Source: Pseudomonas floridensis (GTDB lineage: Bacteria; Pseudomonadota; Gammaproteobacteria; Pseudomonadales; Pseudomonadaceae). Taken from it: a stretch of 58,937 nt of DNA. A program made the position numbers and the translations under genes. This document shows positions 9,062-17,594 of the stretch, one piece after another. The notes under the pieces were generated by a model. It was not told the origin of the DNA. It ran no database searches and saw only the letters and a list, made by a program, of their open reading frames with translations. The stretch's first letter is position 1; each line of letters opens with the position of its first letter. The stretch covers positions 1-58,937 of the forward strand of contig NZ_MUIO01000014.1 in NCBI RefSeq assembly GCF_002087235.1, given 5' to 3'.

Positions 9062-10006
9062 TTAGCCAGCATGAGGCTGTTGTTCCTCTTTTTTCGTGAC
9101 CTGAGGCGACGATGCAGGCGTTTTCAACAGAATTTGTATCGCCTGGCTGTAAGCCTGTTGGCCCACACGCATGCTGTTGTTATGTGTGCCGCCCGGCACC
9201 AACAGCAGGTTTTTCGGTTCTCGAGCGGCCTCGAACAGCTCTTCGCTGAAACGGGCCGGCACGTAGCGGTCATCGGTGCCGTGCACAATCAGTACCGGCA
9301 TGTGAATGTCGGCGATCTTGTCGACTGAATCGAATTTCTGCGACAGCAGCCAGCGCACCGGCAGCGAGGTATTGGCGATGGCGGTGGCGACGTCCGCCAG
9401 ATTGGTGAACGTCGACTCGATGATCAGCCCGCGCGCGGCCACCGGCGCATCGTTCTTGTCGGCTTCACGACCCAGTTCTGCCGCCAGGTCCACGCCCACC
9501 GCTCCGCCGAGGGAGTGACCATAGATCACCCGGCGCTGTGGATCGGGTTGCAGTTGCTTGAGACGCTCCCAGGCGATGCGCGCGTCTTCATAGACGGTCT
9601 TTTCGGACGGCAACTGGCCCATGCTCTGCCCGAAACCGCGATAGTCGATGGCCAGGATCGAGAACCCCAGCGCCCTGAGTTGCTCGATGCGGAACAACTG
9701 ACCGGTCAGATTCCAGCGTGAGCCGTGCAGATATAACACCGCCGGAGCGTCCTTGCGTGGCGCGGGCCACCACCAGGCATGGATGTTCTGCGAAGTGCCG
9801 AAACCGGGTGCCCTGAGTTCCAACTCCTGCACATCTGCGGGCAGGCCGCTATACCAACTGGCAGTGCCTGGTTCGATGCGGAACACCAACTCGCGTTCCT
9901 TATGCTCAAGTACCGCGCAGCCCACCGGCAGTCCGACAATGACCGCGGCCATGCATAACCACCTCAGTGGACGAGTCTTGATACGGTCAAGAGAGAAAGA
10001 AGGCAT
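9062..10006 (-). CDS. Membrane-anchored alpha/beta hydrolase
   Basis: This 314-residue protein starts with a basic stretch and a hydrophobic helix ending in GLPVGC, which may be a non-canonical lipobox, so it is probably anchored and faces the periplasm. The hydrolase fold has the nucleophile elbow YGHSLGGAVG, the acid region VLIVHGTDDRYVP and the catalytic histidine in VPGGTHNN. It resembles the BEM46/YfhR group of serine hydrolases. The ATG at 10006 starts the anchor; an in-frame extension to 10159 is not supported. The substrate is unknown. Confidence 0.87.
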   Translation of the reverse strand: MPSFSLDRIKTRPLRWLCMAAVIVGLPVGCAVLEHKERELVFRIEPGTASWYSGLPADVQELELRAPGFGTSQNIHAWWWPAPRKDAPAVLYLHGSRWNLTGQLFRIEQLRALGFSILAIDYRGFGQSMGQLPSEKTVYEDARIAWERLKQLQPDPQRRVIYGHSLGGAVGVDLAAELGREADKNDAPVAARGLIIESTFTNLADVATAIANTSLPVRWLLSQKFDSVDKIADIHMPVLIVHGTDDRYVPARFSEELFEAAREPKNLLLVPGGTHNNSMRVGQQAYSQAIQILLKTPASSPQVTKKEEQQPHAG

Positions 10007-10197
10007 GAAGGGTGTTCCGGTAAACAAATGAAATAAATGCCGGTTCCGTCCATGTGTTGCAATAGTCGATGGGAGATATCGGTTACAGGATATTGCGCAA
10101 CTGATCGGCTGAGTGAATCGCTCGGCACACAGAACATCATTGCAAGGTCGCTGAATCAAAAACCCACGACCTTGGCTGCGCTTCGTGTATCAGGCGG

Positions 10198-10275
10198 TCA
10201 GTGCATGAACAACGCGATCAGAATGATGATCGGGATTGGCACGCCCAGCATCCACAACAATATCGAACGCATCAT
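10198..10275 (-). CDS. 25-residue single-span membrane peptide
   Basis: The frame encodes 25 residues, MMRSILLWMLGV followed by PIPIIILIALFMH, essentially one membrane helix with a Pro-Ile-Pro kink. It has a very good ribosome site (CAGGAG, 4 bases before the ATG) and begins 18 bases after the stop of the four-helix membrane protein gene, so the two are surely co-transcribed. The function is not known; the tight link suggests it may be a partner of the large membrane protein. Confidence 0.7.
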   Translation of the reverse strand: MMRSILLWMLGVPIPIIILIALFMH

Positions 10276-10293
10276 GAGTCTCCTGTCTGGCTT

Positions 10294-11223
10294 TTAGCGG
10301 GCAGCCCTTGCGGTCTGGGCTGACGTATTGACCGGGGCTGCGGCGTCACGCCGCCGTCCTCCGAATATCGCCGCCAGGCTTGCGAAAAACGCGCCGCACA
10401 GCAGGGTGACGAAGGTCCACAGTGCCGTGCCTGCGGCGATTTTCGCGGCAGTGTCGGCGGCCTCTCTGGCAGCGGTCCTGGCTTGCTCGATGGACAGCAA
10501 CGCCTGGCCATAGACTTCATCCACGCGCCGCTCGGCGTCCTGCTGACTCATATTGGTGCGTTGCGCGATCATCTGAGCCAGGTAGCCACGGTCTTCCGGG
10601 CTGAGCTGGCCATTGTTGTCGAGCGTACGGCTAAAGATGCGCAGCACTTCTTCATGAATCGAATCGTCGTTGTCGGCAGGCGCGTCTTCCGTGCGAAACA
10701 GACGGTCGATGTAGTAGTGATAGTCCTGACCGCTGACATTGCCGACGGCATTGCCTGCCGCCTGCGTCATCGCGCCCGCTGCGCCGGAGGCAACGCTGGC
10801 ACCTGCCTGAACGCCGCTGCCGACCACGCTTGCGGCTGAGCCTGCGATCAGGCTGGCGGCGACCAGTGTCGCAAGGGTCCATGCCAGAAAGCCGTGGGCG
10901 GTGTCGCGGAAATAGACTTCGTCGTCATGCACATTGACCCACTTCACCCGCAGACGACCGGCCAGGTAACCACCCATGGCGGAGGAGACAATCTGGACGA
11001 TCACCAGCCAGATCACGGAGGAAATACCCAGGGCCTGCGCGCTGGCACCTTCGTCCGTCCAAGGTGAGATGGCTGAAAAGCCAAGCCCCAGTCCCAGCAT
11101 CAGCAAGAGCATGGAGACCACCGCTGCGGCCACGGCACCGGCGAAGATCGCACCCCAGGAAACCCCGGAGTCATTGCCCGCACTGGATTCTGCAACTGCG
11201 TAAGTATCATTTGGGGAAACCAT
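10294..11223 (-). CDS. Four-helix membrane protein (PhnA-like/mll5186 type)
   Basis: This 309-residue inner-membrane protein has four clear hydrophobic segments: WGAIFAGAVAAAVVSMLLL, ISSVIWLVIVQIVSSAMGG, LAWTLATLVAASLIAGSAA, and near the end LWTFVTLLCGAFFASLAAI. Between helices 3 and 4 is a soluble helical region with the pattern SPEDRGYLAQMIAQRTNMS and QQDAERRVDEVYGQA, typical of proteins often annotated PhnA-like, though nothing links it to phosphonates. The ATG at 11223 has GGAG 9 bases upstream; another ATG at 11229 is too close to it. A tiny membrane peptide gene follows directly. Confidence 0.8.
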   Translation of the reverse strand: MVSPNDTYAVAESSAGNDSGVSWGAIFAGAVAAAVVSMLLLMLGLGLGFSAISPWTDEGASAQALGISSVIWLVIVQIVSSAMGGYLAGRLRVKWVNVHDDEVYFRDTAHGFLAWTLATLVAASLIAGSAASVVGSGVQAGASVASGAAGAMTQAAGNAVGNVSGQDYHYYIDRLFRTEDAPADNDDSIHEEVLRIFSRTLDNNGQLSPEDRGYLAQMIAQRTNMSQQDAERRVDEVYGQALLSIEQARTAAREAADTAAKIAAGTALWTFVTLLCGAFFASLAAIFGGRRRDAAAPVNTSAQTARAAR

Positions 11224-11621
11224 TGTCATCGACTCCGAGGGGAAAGGGTCAGGCGCTTCAGGCGCGTGGATGCAGGCGCGATGCCGCTGCTCCAATTCTC
11301 TAAAACGATTCGAAATCAATAGCTTGGACAGCTTCAAATCTCTTTGCAGGCATTCTGGACCCACTACACTGAGCTTGGCAGGCGTTCTGCATGGCTGATA
11401 AGTCGCCTTGTTTCAAAGGCTTGCACAAGGCAATTGAAGGTTAGCGCTCGTGGTGCCTGCGTTTAGTCCGGTTTGTTATTGAAGTAGCCCTTTTTGATAG
11501 CCGGGGATTATGCTGTCACCGTCAGGCCGCTGTATTTTTGTCGTCTGGAGGCGCCGGATTTACCGTTCCACAGCCAGCCTGCCTTGCATGTTCTTCAATT
11601 TCTTCAAGAGGTTACCGCTCA
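11224..11621. other. Gene-free spacer between divergent genes
   Basis: This 398-base gap separates the divergent four-helix protein and GNAT genes and should hold both promoters. I see no convincing gene, repeat or RNA element in it. Confidence 0.6.
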
Positions 11622-12104
11622 ATGTTTCTACATCGCCCCCTGGAAGAAAAAGACATCCCGATCATCTGTGAGCTGCCGCAGAATGCCGACGAGCTGTTTT
11701 ACATGTTTCCTCGCGCTACATACCCGCTGACGCCAGGCCAACTGATGGACGCGCTCGAGACCCGTTACGATTCCACGGTGATCGAGATGGACGGTGAAGT
11801 GGTGGGGTATGCCAACTTCTCCCGGTGTGATTTTCGCGGTCGGTGCGCGCTGGGCAACGTCATCATCGCGCCCAAGGCCAGGTCCAGAGGTGTCGGCCGT
11901 TACATGATCAGCTGCATGATGGACATTGCCTTCGACAAGCACGAGGCCAGCGAGCTTATCGCCTCCTGCTATAACCATAACGTTCCCGGCCTGCTGTTTT
12001 ACCCACGCATGGATTTCCGCCCGTATGCCATCGAGGAGCGACGTGACAAACAAGGTGCGCGAGTCGCCGTGATTCACTTCCGCCTGCCCCGATCCGTAGA
12101 CTGA
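11622..12104 (+). CDS. GNAT acetyltransferase
   Basis: This 160-residue protein is a GNAT enzyme: an N-terminal RPLEEKDIPIICEL segment, VVGYANFSRCDFRGRCALGN, then motif A as VIIAPKARSRGVGRYMISCM with the R-x-x-G-V-G loop, and the closing HNVPGLLFYPRMDFRPYAIE, which marks the acceptor side. The ATG at 11622 was chosen over an upstream frame start because it gives the normal domain start and has AGAGG upstream. The acceptor is unknown. A strong hairpin follows the gene. Confidence 0.88.
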   Translation: MFLHRPLEEKDIPIICELPQNADELFYMFPRATYPLTPGQLMDALETRYDSTVIEMDGEVVGYANFSRCDFRGRCALGNVIIAPKARSRGVGRYMISCMMDIAFDKHEASELIASCYNHNVPGLLFYPRMDFRPYAIEERRDKQGARVAVIHFRLPRSVD

Positions 12105-12562
12105 GACCGTGCCGGGTGACCAGAGGCCAAGTGACTGCCTCTGGTCACCCTGGGCTGTCTGTGTACGCCACCTGAATGTTCGCTCTGAAAATGCGATCCG
12201 AGTGACCGAAATCTGACTGCAAGGGGCGGATTCGATGACCGTTCGTCGCGCTGCGTTAATTAATTAAACGGCTGTACAGCTATTTAATGATGCAGATCAT
12301 GTCTTTCACCGCTTGAAGACATAAAGTGAATCGTTTTTTCTAGCAACAGTTACAAATAAATACATTTAACCTGCGTGCGAGTGGCCTACGCTGCACATTG
12401 CCGACCCGGTCATTGCAGGCGTATAAAGGACGTCAGGGATCAAGTAAGTGGCGACAATTAATTGGCAGGCAAGGGTGTGCCTCGTTTCAATTATTTAACG
12501 ATAAAGAGCGGTATTGATCTGCCGGTGTCCGGCAGCGCTTACATAAAATAAGGAGATAGAAA
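12105..12562. other. Gene-free spacer before the DUF1652 gene
   Basis: After the hairpin at 12115-12149 the gap is AT-rich. It contains TTAATTAATTAA near 12256 and the perfect palindrome GCTGTACAGC at 12271-12280. It probably holds the promoter of the DUF1652 gene. I see no gene. Confidence 0.55.
12115..12149 (+). terminator. 13-bp perfect hairpin after the GNAT gene
   Basis: GGTGACCAGAGGC pairs exactly with GCCTCTGGTCACC around a 9-base loop, 11 bases past the GNAT stop. The stem is strong enough for a terminator, but the downstream bases are not T-rich, so it could instead protect the 3' end of the message. Confidence 0.5.
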
Positions 12563-12829
12563 ATGATCGCGAGTGGACTGTCTACTCTGGAACTGCGCAG
12601 CATCGTTGAAGGCGCATTTTTACCGTTACGCTGTACCTGCACGGTGGCCCCGGACTATTCGATGACCGTACAGGTCAATGACCCGTATTCCGGACGTGTC
12701 GAACTGGTGGTGACCGGCATTTCGCTGCATGGCCTGAAGACCAGCCGCGACATATCCAATCTGGTCTCGGAACTGCGTGACGAGCTGAATCAGGGCGGTG
12801 TGAAACAGCTGCATTACCGCACGGCCTGA
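12563..12829 (+). CDS. DUF1652 family protein
   Basis: This 88-residue protein fits DUF1652, a family largely confined to Pseudomonas: LSTLELRSIVEGAFLPLRCT, CTVAPDYSMTVQV, then RVELVVTGISLHGLKTSRDI and a C-terminal helix LVSELRDELNQ. The ribosome site AAGGAGATAGAAA precedes the ATG. No signal peptide or membrane segment is seen. The molecular role of the family is unknown. The gene stands alone between two long AT-rich spacers. Confidence 0.9.
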   Translation: MIASGLSTLELRSIVEGAFLPLRCTCTVAPDYSMTVQVNDPYSGRVELVVTGISLHGLKTSRDISNLVSELRDELNQGGVKQLHYRTA

Positions 12830-13509
12830 TGGCTGAACGGTCCCGGTCGATGACGGTCGGGACAACTCTTTTCTATCCCTCAGGGCGTCTTTATCAGAGA
12901 TCGCCCCGTTGTGCTTTGCCCTCGATAAGTATCCGGCTGACGCCCGTCATAGTCATGTCAATTTGTCGGCGCTGTATTCCTGTTGTTTTTCAGGCCTACC
13001 ATGAAAAAATAAAAAGTCGATCGCTACAGGGTGCGTACTTTCGTTCACCGTGTTTTTATCGCGGTTGTTCGCAGGGTCTTTTGAAATCAGCCAGTTGCGA
13101 CGCAGATCGATGAGGAAAAAGTCGGGCGTGCGTTATTTGACACTTCGTCGTTTCTTTGCAACTATCCAGTCAGTTCCACTCGCTGCACTGTGCCCCACCT
13201 TCTATAAAACCTGACGTGTTCGAACCTGTTGTTGAAGGGGCGGGCGGTAGCGTGGCGCGTTGTTTTTCTGGCGACCACGCACACTGTAATTGGCAGTTTG
13301 TTTCGGTTTGTGTAACTACTCATTTCTATTGATAAAACCTACAGGGTTTCTTGACCAAGTCCTGATAACGCTGTGCGTGCGTTGTTTATTTTAATGCCTT
13401 GTCTTTTTTAAATTGTGCATGGACGCTGGTTCGTCGTGTTGGCCAGGTATTCGATCATCCAGAACTTCTGGAATGCACCAACGTGTAGCTATGACGATGG
13501 AGCATCATC
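12830..13509. other. AT-rich gene-free spacer
   Basis: This is the longest gap in the window (680 bases) and is richer in A and T than its surroundings, with T-runs near 13380-13415. No frame in it has Pseudomonas-like codon use. It must carry the promoter of the flavin oxidoreductase gene. Its base composition hints at acquired DNA or a regulated leader. Confidence 0.55.
12840..12873 (+). terminator. Intrinsic terminator of the DUF1652 gene
   Basis: GTCCCGGTCG pairs with CGGTCGGGAC (two G-U pairs) around an ATGA loop, followed by AACTCTTTTC. It lies 10 bases past the stop. Confidence 0.6.
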
Positions 13510-14907
13510 ATGTTTGAAGATCCTTTGGAAACAGTCTGCGGATGTGTGGTGGGCGGTGCAGGGCTGGCGGGAATGGGGTTTCTGTTCAACGCATTGAAAA
13601 GCGGCATGCTGGCCGACATCGCAGCAAGCGGCCTGATTGTCATTGATGCCAGTGACCGGCCGGGGACCGGTGCCCTGGGACACTACCGGATTACCGCCAA
13701 CTCGGTGGGTGATGTCTTCATCGACTGTCTGCGTGACCCGGCGTTGCGCGATATTTTCGAACCGCTGGAGTACTCGCCAGCGTACTGGCGCATTCGTGGC
13801 CAGGCGCAGAGTGCACCGCAGCTCTCGGATGTCGGCCAGTTGATGGTGGAGGCTTCGCGTCTGGTGCTCGAGCACATCGCTCGGGTCTACGCCGTGAAAA
13901 TCTGGCACAGCACGACCATTACTGAAGTGATCAGCGAAGATGACGAGTTCTGCATCAAGGTGCAAACCGAAGGCTGCGTCAGGCTTGTGCGTTGCCAGAC
14001 GCTGGTCCTCAATCTGGGCGGTCGTCAGGACCCACGGCATCTGATCGACAGCCTTGCGCAGCAGGGCCTGACACTCTGCGAATCGATGAATATCCAGAGT
14101 GCCGACCGGCTGCTGCGGATGAATGCCGTACAGTTGCGTGAAGTGTTTGCGCTGGCGCTGGCCAGTGGCGGTCGGATCACCGTCGTGGGCGGCTCGCACA
14201 GTGCATTCTCGATGCTGGAAAACCTCGCAGATGCCCTGGAGTTCGCTGGACTCGAGGAACTGACCCTGATTCATCGCACCCGCATCCGGCTGTTCTATGA
14301 AAGTGCCGAGGATGCGGCGGCGGCAGGCTACGCGTTTGATTCGCAACTGGACGTTTGCCCGGTTTCCGGGCGCGTCAACCGCTCAGGCGGCTTGCGCTAC
14401 CGGGCGCTGGATATCGGCCGCGAAGCGCTGAAGCATGGCCGTATCGGCAAGACCGGTGTGCGGGTCCGATTGCTGCAGACTGTGGACGGTCCGGCCGGGG
14501 CTGTCGAGCAGGCCAGAGCGGCTCTGGCCGAATCATGTGTGGTGGTGCAATGCACCGGCTACCAGCCCTGTTTGCCGGTTCTGCGCCATGGTGATGGCAG
14601 TCCGATCGTGTTGCGCGAGACCAAAGGTGGTCTCGATTCGGATCAGGCCGGTTGTCCTGCAGATCATAACGGGCGACGCCTGAAAGGCCTTTACCTGTTC
14701 GGTCTGGGTGCAGGCTTGGGCGCGGACCCTCAGTTGGGCAGCGAGCCATCCTTCGACGGTCGGATCTACGGTGTCTGGCAGTTTCACCATGATGCCAGTC
14801 GGGCCGTGCTTCAGGCCGTCACCGCACGATTGCATCACAAGGCATCTGCCGTCGATACTTCGTGTCTGGCCGGTTTCATGCAGCTTGAGCCCCGGTTTCA
14901 GGCCTGA
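13510..14907 (+). CDS. FAD/NAD(P)-dependent oxidoreductase, N-hydroxylase-like
   Basis: This 465-residue protein has an N-terminal dinucleotide fold with GGAGLAG at residues 15-21 (FAD), a second one with VVGGSHSAFSML at about 225-236 (NADPH), and QCTGYQPCLP near 346-355, equivalent to the ATGY-x-P motif of flavin monooxygenases and lysine/ornithine N-hydroxylases. The C-terminal LKGLYLFGLGAGLG is a further FAD-contact pattern. GGAG stands 7 bases before the ATG. The gene is followed after 93 bases by a ketopantoate-reductase-like gene, so both may act on one pathway. The substrate cannot be read from the sequence, and it does not match a named siderophore hydroxylase. Confidence 0.75.
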   Translation: MFEDPLETVCGCVVGGAGLAGMGFLFNALKSGMLADIAASGLIVIDASDRPGTGALGHYRITANSVGDVFIDCLRDPALRDIFEPLEYSPAYWRIRGQAQSAPQLSDVGQLMVEASRLVLEHIARVYAVKIWHSTTITEVISEDDEFCIKVQTEGCVRLVRCQTLVLNLGGRQDPRHLIDSLAQQGLTLCESMNIQSADRLLRMNAVQLREVFALALASGGRITVVGGSHSAFSMLENLADALEFAGLEELTLIHRTRIRLFYESAEDAAAAGYAFDSQLDVCPVSGRVNRSGGLRYRALDIGREALKHGRIGKTGVRVRLLQTVDGPAGAVEQARAALAESCVVVQCTGYQPCLPVLRHGDGSPIVLRETKGGLDSDQAGCPADHNGRRLKGLYLFGLGAGLGADPQLGSEPSFDGRIYGVWQFHHDASRAVLQAVTARLHHKASAVDTSCLAGFMQLEPRFQA

Positions 14908-15000
14908 CGGAAGACGTGACGCAAGACAGCCTCCCGCTGGCAAGGGCACCTGGACTGCGCTAGCGTTCTGCACTACAGCACCATCAGGAGATCCAGGATC

Positions 15001-15939
15001 ATGCGCATCTTGATCGTTGGAGCAGGCGCGATTGGCGGCTATTTCGGTGGCCGCCTGCTGGAGGCCGGACGTCAGGTGACCTTTCTGGTCCGGCCGGGCA
15101 GGGCCGAGGAACTGGATCGGGACGGTCTTGTCGTGCGCAGTCCGCTGGGCAATTTTCAATACCCGTCACCACCGTATGTACTGGCCAACCACCTGGCAGA
15201 TCCCTACGACCTGATCCTGCTCGGCTGCAAGGCCTTCGATCTGGAGGCGGCGATGGCGACCATCGGGCCTGCTGTCGGGCCGGGCACGTCGATTCTCTCT
15301 CTGCTCAACGGTATGGCTCATCTGGATCGCCTGACAGAACGCTTTGGTGTCCAGGTCGTGTTGGGCGGCCAATGCCTGATTTCCGTGGACCGCGATTCAA
15401 CCGGTGCGATCCTGCACCTGAACGAGATGCATCAACTCTCGTTTGGCGAGCTGAGCGGCGCGTTGACACCGCGTATCCTGAAGGTTGCCGAGGCGCTGGC
15501 CGATGCCGGTTTCGAAGCGAATCTGAGTCAGCACATCGTGCAGGCGATGTGGGACAAATGGTGCTTCATCGCCACGCTTGCAGCCATTACCTCCAGCATG
15601 CGCGCCACGATCGGCGATGTCCTGAGCGCAGGCGGAGAAGGGCTGATCGCAAAATTGCTGTCCGAGTGCGCGACCATCGCGAAGGCCGCCAACTACCCGC
15701 TGGACACCAAAGTGCGCCAGCGTCACCTCGAACTGCTGACTGCGCCGGGTTCGAAGCTTACCGCGTCCATGATGAGAGATATCGAACGGGGTGCACCCAC
15801 TGAGGTCGAACAGATTCTGGACGATATGCTGGTCAGGCGTACCGCTCTGGGTATCGCTTCGGGCGAACTGTCGATGCTGGAGATCGCCTGCCTGCATGTC
15901 AGAGCCTACGAAGCGCGTCGCGTTCGGGAACAGCCGTGA
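15001..15939 (+). CDS. Ketopantoate reductase-like (ApbA/PanE family) dehydrogenase
   Basis: This 312-residue enzyme has the NADPH loop GAGAIGGYFGG at residues 7-17, LILLGCKAFD, SLLNGMAHLD with the family asparagine, QAMWDKWCFIATLAAI carrying the catalytic lysine, and GSKLTASMMRDIERGAPTEV with the conserved glutamate. These are the ApbA/PanE hallmarks. PanE reduces 2-dehydropantoate to pantoate, but many genomes hold several paralogues acting on other 2-keto acids. Its pairing with a flavin oxidoreductase, and not with pantothenate genes, argues for a different substrate. AGGAG lies upstream of the ATG. Confidence 0.85.
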   Translation: MRILIVGAGAIGGYFGGRLLEAGRQVTFLVRPGRAEELDRDGLVVRSPLGNFQYPSPPYVLANHLADPYDLILLGCKAFDLEAAMATIGPAVGPGTSILSLLNGMAHLDRLTERFGVQVVLGGQCLISVDRDSTGAILHLNEMHQLSFGELSGALTPRILKVAEALADAGFEANLSQHIVQAMWDKWCFIATLAAITSSMRATIGDVLSAGGEGLIAKLLSECATIAKAANYPLDTKVRQRHLELLTAPGSKLTASMMRDIERGAPTEVEQILDDMLVRRTALGIASGELSMLEIACLHVRAYEARRVREQP

Positions 15940-15996
15940 GCTATCCAGTGGCCTCGGTTGCCCCTGCATTCAAGTAGTCATTTGGAGGTGCTACTC

Positions 15997-16236
15997 ATGC
16001 CAGTCAAACACGATTTATTCGCGGACCTGAAGTTGACCCGGGAGGAAGTCGCCGAGCGCAGCCGCAAGGATGCAAGATTGCAGCAACTGCTCAGCGATTA
16101 CGACAGTGCAGACGTTCAGGTTGTGGAGGCCGAGAAAGGACCGGCTGGCGGCATCGGCGACGACCAACTCAAGAAACTCAAGGAAAAACGGTTACTGGTG
16201 AAAGACCGTATCGTTCAGCGCCTTTCCGAACTGTAG
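15997..16236 (+). CDS. DUF465 (YdcH-like) small helical protein
   Basis: This 79-residue protein is a DUF465 member: MPVKHDLFADLKLTREEVAE, DARLQQLLSDYDSAD, and the closing LKKLKEKRLLVKDRIVQRL. It should form a helical hairpin or coiled coil in the cytoplasm. The ATG at 15997 has TTGGAGGTG upstream, and the MPVKHDL start is normal for the family. The role is unknown. A strong terminator follows. Confidence 0.92.
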   Translation: MPVKHDLFADLKLTREEVAERSRKDARLQQLLSDYDSADVQVVEAEKGPAGGIGDDQLKKLKEKRLLVKDRIVQRLSEL

Positions 16237-16267
16237 GCCGCGCGTTAGAAACGGCTGAGCCACGGTA

Positions 16268-16298
16268 AAAAAACGGCCCCCGAACAGGGGCCGTTTTG
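16268..16298. terminator. Strong bidirectional intrinsic terminator
   Basis: AACGGCCCC pairs with GGGGCCGTT around a 6-base loop, with an A-run before it and TTTTGCGTTT after it. It sits between the convergent DUF465 and DUF3618 genes and can serve both strands. Confidence 0.9.
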
Positions 16299-16308
16299 CG
16301 TTTGCCAG

Positions 16309-17178
16309 TCAACCCAGCCCCGGCGACATCGGGCGCTCGCCGGTCGGCAGGCTCATGTCGCTGCCTTCCTGATCAATGCCGTGCGGTGTGTCGTAGGTCC
16401 CCGACGTGACGCGGGATGCAGTTCCGGAACCAGAACCGGCCCCGGTTGATGCTGAGTCGGGTGCCGGGTTGTCGGTGTTGCGCAGTCTTTCCCTGGCCTG
16501 GCTGACAATCCGTTTCTCGCGAGTCGTGGCAGGCAGGACTGCGCCGATCACTGCGCCAACCGCAACGCCCATGGCGGCCAGCGTCAGCGGCTGCTCATTG
16601 AGCATCTGGCTGGCACTGGACTTCATTTGCAAACGTTTTTGCTCAAGCGAATGCCCTGCGTCGTGAAGCGAGTCCGAGCTGCCGGACAGCTTCTCGCTAA
16701 CGCTACTGGTCAGGTGCGTGGTCTTGTCCTTGACCTGACTGGCTTTGTCTTTCATGTGGGAAACGGTCTGGGCCACCCGCGCCTTGGCACTGCTCAGGCT
16801 GTCACTGACGGTGTCGGCGACGCTGCTGACCCGCTCACCGACACTGCCCAGTACTGACGCGCCTGCCGACGGACCGATAGAAGCGGGGCGGTTGCTGCCC
16901 ATCATTAGCCAGAGTACGCCAACCGTCGTCAGCACCGCTGGAACCGGATTGGCCTTGACGTTGTTGCCCAGATTGCCGAAAAACTCTCCGCCATTGTCTT
17001 TCACATACGCCAGCGCCTGATCCACCAACTGGCCAGGCGACATTTTCTTTTCCAGCGCATCGACGATATTGCCGATGCTGGAGCGCTGCTGGTCAATTTC
17101 CCGTTCCAGCGTTTCAGGGCTTTTCTGTGACTCCTCTTCAAAGTGTTCGGGTGTGTCGAAGCTGCTGTCGATGCTCAT
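16309..17178 (-). CDS. DUF3618 domain membrane protein
   Basis: This 289-residue protein opens with an acidic stretch and the DUF3618 core: LEREIDQQRSSIGNIVDALE, LVDQALAYVKDNGGEFFGNL, and a membrane segment PVPAVLTTVGVLWLMMG. A long Ser/Lys-rich helical part resembling YtxH/LEA-type repeats follows (SVADTVSDSLSSAKARV and similar), then a second membrane segment LAAMGVAVGAVIGAVLPATT and a Gly/Ser tail. Its ATG overlaps the stop of the holin-like gene by 4 bases (ATGA). Such DUF3618 genes commonly follow YqjE/holin-like genes and appear to be envelope proteins. Confidence 0.85.
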   Translation of the reverse strand: MSIDSSFDTPEHFEEESQKSPETLEREIDQQRSSIGNIVDALEKKMSPGQLVDQALAYVKDNGGEFFGNLGNNVKANPVPAVLTTVGVLWLMMGSNRPASIGPSAGASVLGSVGERVSSVADTVSDSLSSAKARVAQTVSHMKDKASQVKDKTTHLTSSVSEKLSGSSDSLHDAGHSLEQKRLQMKSSASQMLNEQPLTLAAMGVAVGAVIGAVLPATTREKRIVSQARERLRNTDNPAPDSASTGAGSGSGTASRVTSGTYDTPHGIDQEGSDMSLPTGERPMSPGLG

Positions 17179-17594
17179 GAGACTTTCCTCTGGATAGCGT
17201 CCTTGTTTTTCTGCAAGGTGCTGGCGGTGCGCTCGGGAACCAGGTTGGAGGGTTCCAGTTTCTTGTTGCCGGCCTGAATCATGAAGAAGCCGATAACCAG
17301 AGCGGCGATACCCACGATCAGGGCTGCCAGCCAGGGGGCCATCACGTAGCTGAGGGCGTAGACCGCCGCCAGCAGGACCATGCTCAGGCCTCCCAGCATG
17401 ACGATCGCGCCGATGCCGACTGCCGTCGCGCCCTGTTTGGTGGTGCGGATGGACTCGCGGAACTCCGCCTTGACCAGCGCCATTTCCTTGGTCACCAGCG
17501 CTGGCACTTCATGAGCCAATTGCCGAACCAGACTCAGCACCGAGGTGTCATTTTCAGGCGGTGTGTCCTGCTGCGTATTGGGTGGAGTGCTCAT
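17175..17594 (-). CDS. Phage holin-like (YqjE/DUF1469) membrane protein
   Basis: This 139-residue protein has two membrane helices (about AVGIGAIVMLGGLSMVLLAA and WLAALIVGIAALVIGFFMIQ) after an amphipathic helix VRQLAHEVPALVTKEMALVK, the layout of the YqjE/actinobacterial holin-like family. Despite the name, it is a chromosomal envelope gene and not a phage lysis gene. The ATG at 17594 shares one base with the preceding stop (TGATG) and has AAAGGAG 7 bases upstream. It is the middle gene of a coupled trio. Confidence 0.87.
   Translation of the reverse strand: MSTPPNTQQDTPPENDTSVLSLVRQLAHEVPALVTKEMALVKAEFRESIRTTKQGATAVGIGAIVMLGGLSMVLLAAVYALSYVMAPWLAALIVGIAALVIGFFMIQAGNKKLEPSNLVPERTASTLQKNKDAIQRKVS

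Noticed and set aside
10037..10297. Open frame of 86 codons over the tiny membrane peptide gene
   Set aside because: It has no ribosome site or recognisable domain, and the opposite-strand 25-residue frame is far better supported.
12829..13113. Open frame of 94 codons in the AT-rich spacer
   Set aside because: It begins at the DUF1652 stop, overlaps its terminator hairpin, has no ribosome site and shows non-typical codon use.
17175..17594. Possible phage origin of the holin-like gene
   Set aside because: It is coupled to two envelope genes, and no lysin, tail or integrase gene is nearby.
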